A stretch of DNA of 64,000 nt from Bradyrhizobium semiaridum (GTDB lineage Bacteria > Pseudomonadota > Alphaproteobacteria > Rhizobiales > Xanthobacteraceae): the NCBI RefSeq assembly GCF_020329505.1, contig NZ_JAGKJJ010000011.1, positions 62,001-126,000 on the forward strand, in the 5' to 3' direction. This document shows positions 42,356-51,264 of the stretch, in pieces; position 1 is the stretch's first letter; each line of letters opens with the position of its first letter. The notes beneath the pieces were generated by a model that saw only the letters and a program-made list of their open reading frames with translations, made no database searches and had not been told where the DNA came from. The translations under genes and the position numbers were made by a program.

Positions 42356-43428
42356 GGCGTCATCTCCTTCACTGTCAAGCGCGGATAGGTCGCATGCGGA
42401 TTGTCGATCATGATCTTGCGGACGAGATCGGGCGACAATCCCTTCGGCAGCACCTCGTCACCATCGAACTGCCAGTGCGGATAGTCGGTCGAGAATAGGA
42501 TCAATTCGTCCGACTGCATATGGTCGAACAGGCGGTTCAGCGTGTCGGATTCCGGCGGCGCGTCGACCGGCTGCAGCGAGAAGCGGATGTTGCTGCGCAC
42601 AATCTCCAGCGGCGCGCGGTCGACCCAAGGCGTTTCCATCCGCACGCCGCGCCAGAACTTGTGCAGCCGCCACAGGAACGGCGGCAGCCAAGTGAAGCCG
42701 CTCTCCAGCATCACCATTTTCAGGTTCGGATGCCGCGCGAACACGCCCTCGACGATCAGGCTGGTAAGCTGGGTCTGGAACGCCTGCGCCTGCGCAACAT
42801 AGTCCTCGATGTGATAGGAGCCCCAGCCGACCGAGGTCGGCGGATTGTGATAGGCGCTGCCGGCGTGGATGCCGATCGGCAGGCCGAAACGTTCGGCGGC
42901 AGCATAGATCGGCCAGTAGTGGCGCTTGCCGAGCGGCATGTCGCCCATCACCAGCATCAGGACCTGCACGAAGCGCTTGTCGGCGGCGCAGCGCTCGATC
43001 TCGGCGACCGCCTTCTCGATGCTCTGCACGGGGATCACGATCGAGCCGCGCAGGCGCTCGTCCTTGTCCAGCCATTCCTTCGCCAGCCAGTCGTTCAGCG
43101 CGCGGCAGAAGGCATTCGCCATGTCCTCGGAGAACACCATCTGCACGCCGTAGAGCGGATTGCAGATGCCATACGCGGTGCCGAACCTGTCGAGGGCCTG
43201 GCGCTGCAGATCGGCGATGTCGGAACCAGGCTTGCCTTTAACGGGCCTCCAGTCGGGACGCGAGGAGATCGGCGAATTGACCGGATAGGATTGCGAGATC
43301 AGATCGGTCATGCCGCGCGTCGTCACCTGGTCGCGCCAGTAGTCGTTCATGTAGGGCAGCAGACTGGTGAGATGAGGCACGGCGGGATGCAGGTCGCAAT
43401 CCACGCCGCCGGCAATCGGCGACGTCAT
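42352..43428 (-). CDS. Amidohydrolase-2 family metal-dependent hydrolase
   Basis: A 358-residue amidohydrolase related to the downstream gene. It has GGVDCDLHPAVPHLT at the N-terminus, RFGLPIGIHAGSAYHNPPTS with the strand-5 His, MVMLESGFTWLPPFLWRLHK and LILFSTDYPHWQFDGDE. It is first in the three-gene unit with the second amidohydrolase and the Rieske protein. Substrate unknown; joint occurrence suggests breakdown of an aromatic or heterocyclic acid. Confidence 0.87.
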   Translation of the reverse strand: MTSPIAGGVDCDLHPAVPHLTSLLPYMNDYWRDQVTTRGMTDLISQSYPVNSPISSRPDWRPVKGKPGSDIADLQRQALDRFGTAYGICNPLYGVQMVFSEDMANAFCRALNDWLAKEWLDKDERLRGSIVIPVQSIEKAVAEIERCAADKRFVQVLMLVMGDMPLGKRHYWPIYAAAERFGLPIGIHAGSAYHNPPTSVGWGSYHIEDYVAQAQAFQTQLTSLIVEGVFARHPNLKMVMLESGFTWLPPFLWRLHKFWRGVRMETPWVDRAPLEIVRSNIRFSLQPVDAPPESDTLNRLFDHMQSDELILFSTDYPHWQFDGDEVLPKGLSPDLVRKIMIDNPHATYPRLTVKEMTP

Positions 43429-43577
43429 GGTGTTTCCTCTTCGACACGCATTCGCGCCAGATCACGCGGCGCGCCGCTTCGTTGTTGAATCTCATTCAAG
43501 CAGGCCCTCAGCCGGCCCGCAACTCGGCAGCGGTCCGTGTGGTGTGCTAGGACAGCAGAACGCCCCAAGGAATTTTC

Positions 43578-43607
43578 ATGGCAAACAACAAGAAAGGCCA
43601 CCGATGA
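43578..43607 (+). CDS. Nine-codon leader ORF overlapping the CinA-domain gene
   Basis: ATG 43578 has a good ribosome site (AAGGAATTTTC) and reads MANNKKGHR then TGA, the stop overlapping the next ATG (ATGA at 43604-43607). Its ribosome site is stronger than that of the gene it precedes, so reinitiation or coupling is plausible. No similarity is claimed for the peptide. Confidence 0.35.
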   Translation: MANNKKGHR

Positions 43608-44086
43608 ACGCGCTCACCTCCATCGCCCAACAGGCTGCCGCGAAGCTGATCGCGAACAAGCAGACCATCGCCGTCGCGGAATCCTCGACCGGCGGCCTGA
43701 TCTCCGCATCGCTGCTCGCTGTGCCCGGCGCATCGGCCTACTTCCTCGGCGGCGGCGTGATCTACACCCGCGACGCGCGGCGCGCGCTGATGGATATTCC
43801 AGATGACGCAATGAAGGGCATCCGCTCGGCATCCGAGCCCTACGCGCAGCTGCTGGCGCGTCAGATCCGCGGACGCCTCTCGACCGATTGGGGCCTGTCG
43901 GAAACCGGCGCCAGCGGACCGACCGGCAATCGCTACGGCGACGCCGCCGGCCACAGCTGCATGGCGGTCGCCGGCCCGCAGCACGAGGTGATCACGCTGG
44001 AAACCGGCAGCAATGACCGCGCAGCGAACATGCAGGCGTTTGCAACGGCGGCGCTGGAATTGCTGCTGAAGAACCTGGCGCGGTAG
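43604..44086 (+). CDS. CinA C-terminal-domain protein (nicotinamide-nucleotide amidase, PncC-like)
   Basis: A 160-residue single-domain protein: TIAVAESSTGGLISASLLAV (about 24-43), YFLGGGVIYTRDARRALMDI, and DWGLSETGASGPTGNRYGDA, the conserved active-site loops of the CinA C-terminal domain. PncC enzymes deamidate nicotinamide mononucleotide in NAD recycling. The N-terminal molybdopterin-like domain of full CinA is absent, as in many proteobacteria. ATG 43604 was chosen; the open frame back to 43427 lacks a ribosome site. Confidence 0.86.
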   Translation: MNALTSIAQQAAAKLIANKQTIAVAESSTGGLISASLLAVPGASAYFLGGGVIYTRDARRALMDIPDDAMKGIRSASEPYAQLLARQIRGRLSTDWGLSETGASGPTGNRYGDAAGHSCMAVAGPQHEVITLETGSNDRAANMQAFATAALELLLKNLAR

Positions 44087-44096
44087 TTCCACGGCG

Positions 44097-44217
44097 TCGT
44101 CCCGGCGAAGGCCGGGACCCATAACCACAGGCTTCAATCGTTGAAGTGGGCTGTGGCGCCAGCGTCGCGCAATAATGACCCTCGGTGGTAATGGGTCCCG
44201 GCCTTCGCCGGGACGTC
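44097..44217. repeat. Dispersed palindromic repeat (family F)
   Basis: CGTCCCGGCGAAGGCCGGGA and CCCAT at one end are exactly mirrored by ATGGGTCCCGGCCTTCGCCG and GGACG at the other, with CCACAGGCTTCAATCGTTGA between. It lies in the convergent gap before the secretion adaptor gene. Confidence 0.78.
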
Positions 44218-44240
44218 GCTGGAGGGAGATCTCGCCAGCT

Positions 44241-45551
44241 TCACTTCTCGCGGAAGGAGCGCATGAACTGGTCGCTGAGCGGCTTCATCAGGTAGGACAT
44301 CATGGTGCGGTCGCCGGTCTGGACGAAGGCTTCCACGGGCATGCCCGGGATGATCTTCACCTCGCTGCCGAGCCGCGCGACCTCTTCGGGCGGCATCGAG
44401 ACGCGGATAGTGTAGTAGCTCTGCCCGGTGCGCTGGTCGGTGGTGACGTCGGCGGAAACGCGGGTGACGATGCCGTTCAGCTCCGGCGTGGTGCGCTGGT
44501 TGAATGCGGAGAGCCGCAGCACGGTCTTCTGCCCGACCTGCAGCTTGTCGATGTCCGCCGGATTGACCTTGGCCTCGACCGAGAGATCGTCGGCCTTCGG
44601 CACGATCATCATGATGGCATCGCCGGCGGTGATGACGCCGCCGACCGTGTGCACGGTCGATTGCAGCACCACGCCATCCTGCGGCGCGCGGATGTCGATG
44701 CGGCGGAGCTGGTCCTCGGCGGTGACCTTACGCTCGACGAACTCGCCGATCTTGTCGTTGGTCTCGCGCAGATCCTTCGACACCTCGGAGAGCATGTCCT
44801 TGTCGACCTGGATGATCTGCAACTCGGTCTCGGTGATCTTGCCCTTGGCCTGCGCGCGCGAGGCGATGTACTGCGCGCGTTCGCCCGACAGCCGCGCGGC
44901 GTCGCGCTCCAGCGTGGTCAGGCGGGTGATCTGCACCAGATGCTGCTCATAGAGCTGGCGAACGCCGACCAGCTCGGTTTTCACCAGCTCGATCTCCTTG
45001 TCCTTGGCCTTTTCCTGCGCCTGCAGTCCCGAGATTTCCTCGTTGAGCTGGGTAACGCGCTCGCGCAGCTGCGCCTTCTGGCCGGTGCGGCCGTTGACGC
45101 GAACCTCGAACAGCTTGGCTTCGTTGGTCATGATGTCCCGGACATCGGGATCGTTGGCCTGATCGGTCAACTGCCTCGGAAACGCGATCGTGTCGCGGCC
45201 CTGCTGCTCGGCCTCAAGCCGGGCCTGGCGCGCATAGAGGCCGTTCAGCGTCTTGACCACGATCGCCAGGCTCGCCTTCACGACGGTCTCGTCGAGCCGC
45301 ACCACGATATCGCCCGCCTTGACCACGTCACCGTCGCGCACCCGGACCTCGCCGACCACGCCGCCGGTCGGATGCTGCACCTTCTTGACGTTGGAATCGA
45401 CCACCACCGAGCCCGGCGCGATCAGCGCGCCCGAAATCGGCACCGTAGCGGCCCAGCCGCCGACGCCGCCGCCGAGGACCAGGACCACGGCAAGACCGAC
45501 AATCAGATGCTTTCGGATCGAGTAATGCGCATCGCGCGGCTGATCGGTCAT
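44241..45551 (-). CDS. Type I secretion periplasmic adaptor (HlyD/PrsE family)
   Basis: A 436-residue membrane-fusion protein. A single N-terminal helix (about 15-35) is followed by the first lipoyl half-motif VQHPTGGVVGEVRVRDGDVV, a long coiled-coil hairpin (about 140-290, rich in E, K, Q and L), the second half RIDIRAPQDGVVLQSTVHTV and a beta-barrel end (GSEVKIIPGMPVEAFVQTGD). It bridges the ABC ATPase and an outer-membrane TolC protein, which is not encoded here. It overlaps the ATPase gene by 4 bp. Confidence 0.9.
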   Translation of the reverse strand: MTDQPRDAHYSIRKHLIVGLAVVLVLGGGVGGWAATVPISGALIAPGSVVVDSNVKKVQHPTGGVVGEVRVRDGDVVKAGDIVVRLDETVVKASLAIVVKTLNGLYARQARLEAEQQGRDTIAFPRQLTDQANDPDVRDIMTNEAKLFEVRVNGRTGQKAQLRERVTQLNEEISGLQAQEKAKDKEIELVKTELVGVRQLYEQHLVQITRLTTLERDAARLSGERAQYIASRAQAKGKITETELQIIQVDKDMLSEVSKDLRETNDKIGEFVERKVTAEDQLRRIDIRAPQDGVVLQSTVHTVGGVITAGDAIMMIVPKADDLSVEAKVNPADIDKLQVGQKTVLRLSAFNQRTTPELNGIVTRVSADVTTDQRTGQSYYTIRVSMPPEEVARLGSEVKIIPGMPVEAFVQTGDRTMMSYLMKPLSDQFMRSFREK

Positions 45552-47299
45552 GACTTGGCTGCCCCGGCATCGGCGACGATCTTGATCGGTGTAGGCGTCG
45601 GCGGCGCAACCCGCTGCAGCACCTGCGCGAGCACGGTCTCCTTCGGCCCGAAAGTCTGCATGCGGCCGTCCTTCAGCACCAGCAGCTGATCGACACCCTC
45701 GATGCCGATCGGCCGGTGCGCGACCACGATGACGATGGCGCCGCGCTCGCGGGCGCTGCGCACCGCGCGGGTCAGCGCCTCATCGCCCTCGCTGTCGAGG
45801 TTGGAGTTCGGCTCGTCCAGCACGATCAGGAACGGATTGCCGTAGAGCGCGCGGGCCAGCGCGACGCGCTGTGCCTGGCCGGCGGAAAGCGCGGTGCCCT
45901 GCTCGCCGACCTGGGTGTCGTAGCCCTCGCGCATCTTGATGATCATCTCGTGCACCCCGGCTTCCTTGGCCGCGGCGATGATGGCGTCGGACTTTGCCTC
46001 GGGATCGAAGCGGGATATGTTCTGCGCGACGGTGCCGCCGAACAATTCGACGTCCTGCGGCAGGTAGCCGATATAGCGCCCGAGCACGTCCGACGACCAC
46101 TGGTCGAGCGCCGCGCCGTCGAGCCGCACCTTGCCGCGAACCGGATTCCAGACACCGACCAGCGCCCGGATCAGCGACGACTTGCCGGATCCGCTCGGGC
46201 CAATCACGCCGACGCCGGTGCCGGCTTCGACCGCGAAGGTGACGTCCTGCACGATGATGCGCTGGTCGCCCGGCGCGACCATCGTCACGGCCTCGACCGA
46301 CAGTTTCTTCTCCGGCGCCTGCAACAGCGTCTGCGCGGCGCGGGCCGGCATCTGCTGCAGCAGGCGGTTGAGGCGCGCCCAGCTCTGCCGTGCCGCAACG
46401 AACCCCTTCCAATGCGCGATCGCCAGATCAACCGGCGCCAGCGCCCGTGCGCTCAAGATCGAGCCGGCGATGATGATGCCGCCGGTCGCCTCCTGGTTGA
46501 TCACGAGCCATGCGCCGACCGCCAGCACGGCGGACTGCAGCATCATGCGCAGCACCTTGGCGACGGCGCCGAGGCCGCCGCTGACGTCGCTCGCGTGCTG
46601 GTTGCCGGCGAGATATTCCTCGTTGGCATCATTCCAGCGCTTGTTCATGCGCCCGGCCATGCCCATCGCCACCAGCACCTCGGCATTGCGGCGGCTGGAA
46701 GCGGCCAGATCGTTGCGCCGCGCCGCGAGCGTCATCGCTTCCTTGGCCGGCGAGCGCGACATGTATTCGGTGATCAGCGTCAGCGTGATCAGAATGATGG
46801 CGCCGACCAGCGCGGTGACGCCGAGCAGCCAATGGAACGCGAAGCAGATCGCCATGTAGAACGGCAGCCAGGGCAGGTCGAAGAACGCGCCGGGGCCCAT
46901 GCTGCCGAGGAACGAGCGCACATTGTCGAGGTCGCGCAGCGGCTGCAGGCCCTCGCTGCGGTTGCCGGCCATCAGCGGCAGGCGGACGATGGTGTCGAAC
47001 ACCCGCGCATTGAGCGCTTCGTCGAGCGAGGTTCCGATGCGGCCGAGGATTCGTCCGCGCAGCAGGTCGAGGAAGCCCTGCGCGATGTAGAGACCGGCGG
47101 CGATGACGACGAGGCCGACCAGGGTCGGGACGCTGCGACTCGGCAGCACCCGGTCATAGACCTGCAGCATGAACATCGAACCTGTCAGGTACAACAGGTT
47201 GATCATGCAACTCATGAGACCGACGCCAATGAAAGCACTGCGGCATGCACGCAACGCGTCACTCAGTTCGGAACGCCGGACAACGGGTGCGGCTGCCAT
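45548..47299 (-). CDS. Type I secretion ABC transporter (PrtD/PrsD family)
   Basis: A 583-residue fused permease-ATPase. An ABC-transporter transmembrane domain (about 15-300; GVGLMSCMINLLYLTGSMFM, VYDRVLPSRSVPTL) is followed by the ATPase with Walker A IGPSGSGKSSLIRAL, signature LSAGQAQRVALARALY and Walker B LIVLDEPNSNLD, then the H-loop VIVVAHR. There is no N-terminal peptidase, so it exports RTX-type proteins with C-terminal signals. The VCBS/RTX protein at 60303 is the obvious candidate cargo. ATG 47299 was preferred to TTG 47314. Confidence 0.9.
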   Translation of the reverse strand: MAAAPVVRRSELSDALRACRSAFIGVGLMSCMINLLYLTGSMFMLQVYDRVLPSRSVPTLVGLVVIAAGLYIAQGFLDLLRGRILGRIGTSLDEALNARVFDTIVRLPLMAGNRSEGLQPLRDLDNVRSFLGSMGPGAFFDLPWLPFYMAICFAFHWLLGVTALVGAIILITLTLITEYMSRSPAKEAMTLAARRNDLAASSRRNAEVLVAMGMAGRMNKRWNDANEEYLAGNQHASDVSGGLGAVAKVLRMMLQSAVLAVGAWLVINQEATGGIIIAGSILSARALAPVDLAIAHWKGFVAARQSWARLNRLLQQMPARAAQTLLQAPEKKLSVEAVTMVAPGDQRIIVQDVTFAVEAGTGVGVIGPSGSGKSSLIRALVGVWNPVRGKVRLDGAALDQWSSDVLGRYIGYLPQDVELFGGTVAQNISRFDPEAKSDAIIAAAKEAGVHEMIIKMREGYDTQVGEQGTALSAGQAQRVALARALYGNPFLIVLDEPNSNLDSEGDEALTRAVRSARERGAIVIVVAHRPIGIEGVDQLLVLKDGRMQTFGPKETVLAQVLQRVAPPTPTPIKIVADAGAAKS

Positions 47300-47611
47300 T
47301 AAATTTCTCTGCAAAAGGGCTTACGTAATGCCCTGGTTGTAGCGGGGTTTGTGGCCATCGTCCATTTAAGTCGCGTTAACCCGGAGAAGGTTTGCGCTCT
47401 CTTTTCGTGATGGCACAGAGAGTTGACGGAATAATAATGGCCAGTTTGCCGCCGAACCGGGCCGTGAAGCGGGCAATGTTCGGGAAGGCGGCGCGCGATG
47501 GACATTATTATCGCCGAACTCGCGCCGCAACCATCCGGGAAACCCCGGATTCGACGCAACATCTAGGCGCCTGGAACTCTAAAGCCGCGCGTCACGCAGG
47601 TTCCGGCCCCT
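47300..47611. other. Gene-free gap upstream of the secretion genes
   Basis: The 312-bp gap must hold the promoter of the type I secretion operon. A distant inverted repeat, ATAATAATG (47431-47439) and CATTATTAT (47503-47511), flanks 63 bp. AT content is raised around 47420-47440. No gene, family repeat or convincing promoter was recognised. Confidence 0.4.
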
Positions 47612-48589
47612 TCAGGGAACTACAACCACAGGTTGGGCAAGGATGCAGCGGGCAGTATGGCCCGGCGCGATCGGCACATTGGGCGGCAGCTCCTCACTGC
47701 AGCGGGGCTGGGCAAGGCCACAGCGCGGCGCAAATGAACAGCTGGCCGGGGCGTGGGCGAGCGAAGGGGGCGTGCCCGGAATCGTCTCCAGCCGCTGGCC
47801 ACGCTTGGCGCCATGAACGGTCGAGGCCAGCAGGCCCCTGGCATAGGGATGAACCGGCGTTCGCACGATGTCGCGCAGGGCCCCCTGCTCCACGATCTGC
47901 CCCGCATACATCACCGCGACCCGGTCGCAGATCTCGATGGCGACGCCGATGTCATGGGTCACGAAGATGACGGACATGCCGAACTCGCGCTGCAGCTCGC
48001 GTAGCAGCAGTAGGATCTGGATCTGCACCGTGGCGTCGAGCGCGGTGGTCGGCTCGTCCGCCAGCAGGATCTTGGGCTTGCAGGCCAGCGCCAGCGCGAT
48101 CATGGCGCGCTGGCGCATGCCGCCGGACATCTCGTGCGGATAGGAATCGAGCCGACGTTTGGCAGACGGGATTCGAACCACCTCGAGCATCTCGAGCGCG
48201 CGGGCGGTGGCCTCGCGCTCGCTCTTGCCCTCGTGGCGCATCACGGTTTCCGCGATCTGCCGGCCGATGGTGTAGACCGGGTCGAGCGCCAGCGCCGGCT
48301 CCTGGAAGATCATCGAGACGGTCTGGCCGCGAAACGCGGACAGCGCCTCATCATCCATTGCCAACACCTCCTGGCCCAGCACCTTGACGCTGCCGGAGAT
48401 CTGCGTCCGCTTCTTCGGCAGCAGCCGCATCAGGGCCCGCAGCGTCACGCTCTTGCCGGAACCGGACTCGCCGAGCAGCCCCAACACCTCGCCCTCGCCG
48501 AGCGACAGGCTGAGATCGTTCACGGCATGGACCGTGCGATCGCCGGTGAAGCGGATGTTGAGGTTGTTGATCTCGACGAGGTTGGTCAT
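47612..48589 (-). CDS. Oligopeptide-type ABC transporter ATPase (DppD/OppD-like)
   Basis: A 325-residue ATPase. Walker [17 protein letters not shown] (about 39-54), Q-loop [14 protein letters not shown], signature [20 protein letters not shown], Walker [13 protein letters not shown] and H-loop IFVTHD are intact. The C-terminal oligopeptide-transporter extension has [14 protein letters not shown], the Cys set typical of OppD/DppD. It pairs with the second ATPase (50189-51262) although the two genes are separated by an amidase and a small gene. It overlaps the amidase gene by 4 bp. Confidence 0.92.
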   Translation of the reverse strand: MTNLVEINNLNIRFTGDRTVHAVNDLSLSLGEGEVLGLLGESGSGKSVTLRALMRLLPKKRTQISGSVKVLGQEVLAMDDEALSAFRGQTVSMIFQEPALALDPVYTIGRQIAETVMRHEGKSEREATARALEMLEVVRIPSAKRRLDSYPHEMSGGMRQRAMIALALACKPKILLADEPTTALDATVQIQILLLLRELQREFGMSVIFVTHDIGVAIEICDRVAVMYAGQIVEQGALRDIVRTPVHPYARGLLASTVHGAKRGQRLETIPGTPPSLAHAPASCSFAPRCGLAQPRCSEELPPNVPIAPGHTARCILAQPVVVVP

Positions 48590-49998
48590 GCGAGCTTTGG
48601 CAACCTGGCGTGGAAGTCGGTCGCGCGCTGGAAGGCGGCACCGATCCGCAGCAGCACGGCCTCCTCAAAGGAGCGGCCGATCAGCTGCATGCCGACCGGC
48701 AGGCCCGCCTTGGTGAAGCCCGATGGGATCGAGAGCGACGGCAGGCCGAGGTAGTTCACTGGCCGAGTAAACCGGGTCAGCCGCTGGATCACCGCCTCAG
48801 CGCCCGGACCATTGCCGACATCGCTCTCGGCGATGGTCGGCGCCGGGACCGGAGCCGACGGGGCAATCACGGCATCGACACCGCCCACCGCCGCGTTGTG
48901 CGCGGCGAGCGCCGGGCCGCGCCAGCGCATCGCCTCGAGATAGGTGACCGCCGGGATGGCGAGCCCGTTCTGCAGCCGCATCAGCACCTGCGCGCCGTAA
49001 TCCTGCGGACGCTCGATCATCCAGCGCTTGTGGAAGGCGGCGGCTTCGACCGCGAGCACCAGTTGCGACGCGGAGCTGAGCTGGCGCTGATCCGGCAGCT
49101 CGACCTTGACAATCTCGGCGCCCTCCTTCTTCAACGTCGCAACGGTCTCGTCGAGGCAGCGCGCGACCTCGGGATCGAGATCGTCGACGTAGAACGCGGT
49201 TGGCACGCCGATCTTGAGACCGTTCAGCGATTCCCTAGTCGCGGCCATGTAGTCCGGCACCGGCAGCGTGGAGGCTGTCGGGTCTTCCGGATCCGCACCG
49301 GCCATCAGACCGAGCAGCAGCGCGCAATCCTCGGCGGTCTGCGCCAGCGGGCCGACGGTGTCGAGCGATTGCGACAGCGGCATCGCGCCGGCGCGGCTGA
49401 CGCGGCCGACCGTCGTCTTCAGCCCGGTGACGCCGCAGAAATGCGCGGGCATCCGCACCGACCCGCCAGTGTCTGAGCCGAGCGCCGCAAAGGTCAGGCG
49501 TGCAGCGACCGCCGAGCCCGAGCCTGATGACGAGCCGCCGGTGATGTGATCGGTGTTCCAGGGATTGCGCACCGCGCCGTAGTGCACGTTGTGGCCGGTC
49601 GGCCCATAGGCGAACTCGACCATCTGCAGCGAACCGAGCCGGACCTGTCCGGCATCCTTGAGCCGCTGCAGCGCAGTTGACGTGGTCTTCGGCACGAAGT
49701 CGCGGCGGATCAGCGAGCCGCAGGTCACGACCTTGCCGGCGTCGTAATACATGTCCTTGTGCGCCATCGGCACACCGTGGAGCACGCCACGGCTGTTTCC
49801 CTTGGCGAATTCGGCATCGGCCTCGCTGGCGGCGGCGAGCGCCTGTTCGGACTCGATTGCCATATAGGCGTTGAGCCGCGGCTGCCACTGCGCAACGCGA
49901 TGCAGCACGGCACGCGTCACCTCATGCGAGGAGACTTTCTTCTCGGCAATCGCCTTTGCGACCGCGGTCAGCGTCATCAAAGCAGGTTCGGTGCTCAT
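48586..49998 (-). CDS. Amidase inside the oligopeptide-transporter operon
   Basis: A 470-residue amidase-signature enzyme. Lys81 is in GVPMAHKDMYYD, the Ser pair in DHITGGSSSGSGSAVAARL, and nucleophile Ser180 in LGSDTGGSVRMPAHF; the triad is complete. The size resembles AtzE and GatA-like amidases. It overlaps the 65-residue gene upstream and the ATPase gene downstream by 4 bp each, so it is translated with the transporter and probably hydrolyses the imported compound in the cytoplasm. Confidence 0.92.
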   Translation of the reverse strand: MSTEPALMTLTAVAKAIAEKKVSSHEVTRAVLHRVAQWQPRLNAYMAIESEQALAAASEADAEFAKGNSRGVLHGVPMAHKDMYYDAGKVVTCGSLIRRDFVPKTTSTALQRLKDAGQVRLGSLQMVEFAYGPTGHNVHYGAVRNPWNTDHITGGSSSGSGSAVAARLTFAALGSDTGGSVRMPAHFCGVTGLKTTVGRVSRAGAMPLSQSLDTVGPLAQTAEDCALLLGLMAGADPEDPTASTLPVPDYMAATRESLNGLKIGVPTAFYVDDLDPEVARCLDETVATLKKEGAEIVKVELPDQRQLSSASQLVLAVEAAAFHKRWMIERPQDYGAQVLMRLQNGLAIPAVTYLEAMRWRGPALAAHNAAVGGVDAVIAPSAPVPAPTIAESDVGNGPGAEAVIQRLTRFTRPVNYLGLPSLSIPSGFTKAGLPVGMQLIGRSFEEAVLLRIGAAFQRATDFHARLPKLA

Positions 49999-50192
49999 TT
50001 CGACACCTTTGCGATCTGCGCCAGCACAAAGCTCGCGGGTTCGAGGTCGAACGGCAGCGTACCGGAGATCGGCGCGAACCCGTCGAATGCCGGCCCGATC
50101 GAATTGGCGATGCGGTTGGCGACCTCGTCATCGGCGGGCACGTCGGCGACGTGCGCGATCACCTTGACGTCCTTGGGCGTGGGTCTGGTCAT
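49995..50192 (-). CDS. Small AtzG/GatC-like partner of the amidase (proposed)
   Basis: A 65-residue protein, MTRPTPKDVKVIAHVADVPA, with DEVANRIANSIGPAFDGFAP and TLPFDLEPASFVLAQIAK. It overlaps the amidase gene by 4 bp and the upstream ATPase gene by 4 bp. The size, the short helix, the LPF..EPA.F ending and the position before an amidase resemble AtzG (DUF4089), the small GatC-fold subunit that stabilises AtzE. The match is by pattern only, with no strong motif, so this is a proposal. Confidence 0.5.
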   Translation of the reverse strand: MTRPTPKDVKVIAHVADVPADDEVANRIANSIGPAFDGFAPISGTLPFDLEPASFVLAQIAKVSK

Positions 50193-51262
50193 GCCGCGTT
50201 TTCTCCTTTTGCTTCTGCCGGCGCGCGGCTGTGCCCCGAGCCTGGAATGGCCATGTAGCACGCCGCCTGATGGCCCATAGTATCGAGATCGCCGAGCTTT
50301 GGCGTGTCGTTTGCGCAGAGCGGCTCCGCGAACGGACAACGGGTGTGAAACCGGCAGCCGGAGGGCGGATCGATCGGATTGGGCGGATCGCCCGAGATCG
50401 GCGGCACCTCGGTGCGGCTGTCAGGATCGGATGACGGCATCGCCGCCAGCAGCGCGCGGGTATAGGGATGCGCCGGCGCGTCCCAGACCGCATCGACCGG
50501 CCCGAGCTCGACGACCTCGCCGAGATACATCACCAGCACGCGGTCGGAGATGTAGCGGACGACGTTGAGATCGTGGCTGATGAAGAGATAGGTCAGTCCG
50601 AACTCGCGCTTGAGATCGGCGAGCAAATTGAGCACCTGCGCCTCGACCGATTTGTCGAGCGCGGAGACCGCTTCGTCGAGGATCACCAGCCGCGGCGACA
50701 GCGCCAGCGCGCGGGCGATGTTGACGCGCTGGCGCTGGCCGCCGGAAATCTCGTGGGGATAGCGATTGGCGAAGGTTTCCGGCCGGAGGCCCACCTTGCC
50801 GAGCAGCTCGCGCGCCAGCGAGCGCGCGGCAGCGTCGGCCATGCCATGGACCTTGGGCCCGAACGCGATGGATTCTTCGATGGTCAGGCGGGGATTGAGC
50901 GAGGCATAGCTGTCCTGGAACACCATCTGCATGCCGCGCCTGAGCTCGCGCAGCGAGAGCGACGGGCCGACCTGCATGCCGTCATAGATGATGTCGCCGG
51001 CATCGCGCGCCATCAGATGCATCAACAGCCGCGCGGTGGTCGATTTGCCGCAGCCGGATTCGCCGACGATGCCGACGGTCTCACCCTTCATCACCGCGAA
51101 CGAGACGTCATCGACGGCACGCACCGTCTTGCGCGGACTGAACAGCCCGCCGCGGACCGGGAAATGTTTCGTGAGTCCCCTGACCTGCAACAGCGGCTGC
51201 GCCGCTCCGCCGATGTCGGCGACCGGCTCCAGCATGTCGGCTGCGAGATTGGCGTCGCTCAT
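50189..51262 (-). CDS. Oligopeptide-type ABC transporter ATPase (DppF/OppF-like)
   Basis: A 357-residue ATPase. LLQVRGLTKHFPVRGGLFSP and KTVRAVDDVSFAVMKGETVG precede Walker A IVGESGCGKSTTARLL; QMVFQDSYASLNPRLTI is the Q-loop, EISGGQRQRVNIARALALSP the signature, and LVILDEAVSALDKSV Walker B. The C-terminal extension PPSGCRFHTRCPFAEPLC is OppF-type. A much longer open frame continues upstream to 52582 but is a shadow of the permease gene. ATG 51262 lies 2 bp after the permease stop. Confidence 0.92.
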   Translation of the reverse strand: MSDANLAADMLEPVADIGGAAQPLLQVRGLTKHFPVRGGLFSPRKTVRAVDDVSFAVMKGETVGIVGESGCGKSTTARLLMHLMARDAGDIIYDGMQVGPSLSLRELRRGMQMVFQDSYASLNPRLTIEESIAFGPKVHGMADAAARSLARELLGKVGLRPETFANRYPHEISGGQRQRVNIARALALSPRLVILDEAVSALDKSVEAQVLNLLADLKREFGLTYLFISHDLNVVRYISDRVLVMYLGEVVELGPVDAVWDAPAHPYTRALLAAMPSSDPDSRTEVPPISGDPPNPIDPPSGCRFHTRCPFAEPLCANDTPKLGDLDTMGHQAACYMAIPGSGHSRAPAEAKGENAA

Positions 51263-51264
51263 AA

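Noticed and set aside
45548..47302. Plus-strand frame of about 528 codons opposite the secretion ATPase
   Set aside because: It is a His/Arg/Asp-rich mirror of the ABC transporter gene, without start signals or similarity to known proteins.
47299..47562. 87-codon minus-strand frame upstream of the secretion ATPase
   Set aside because: It is Arg/Cys/His-rich with no ribosome site and no family pattern, and it ends on the ATPase start. Probably chance.
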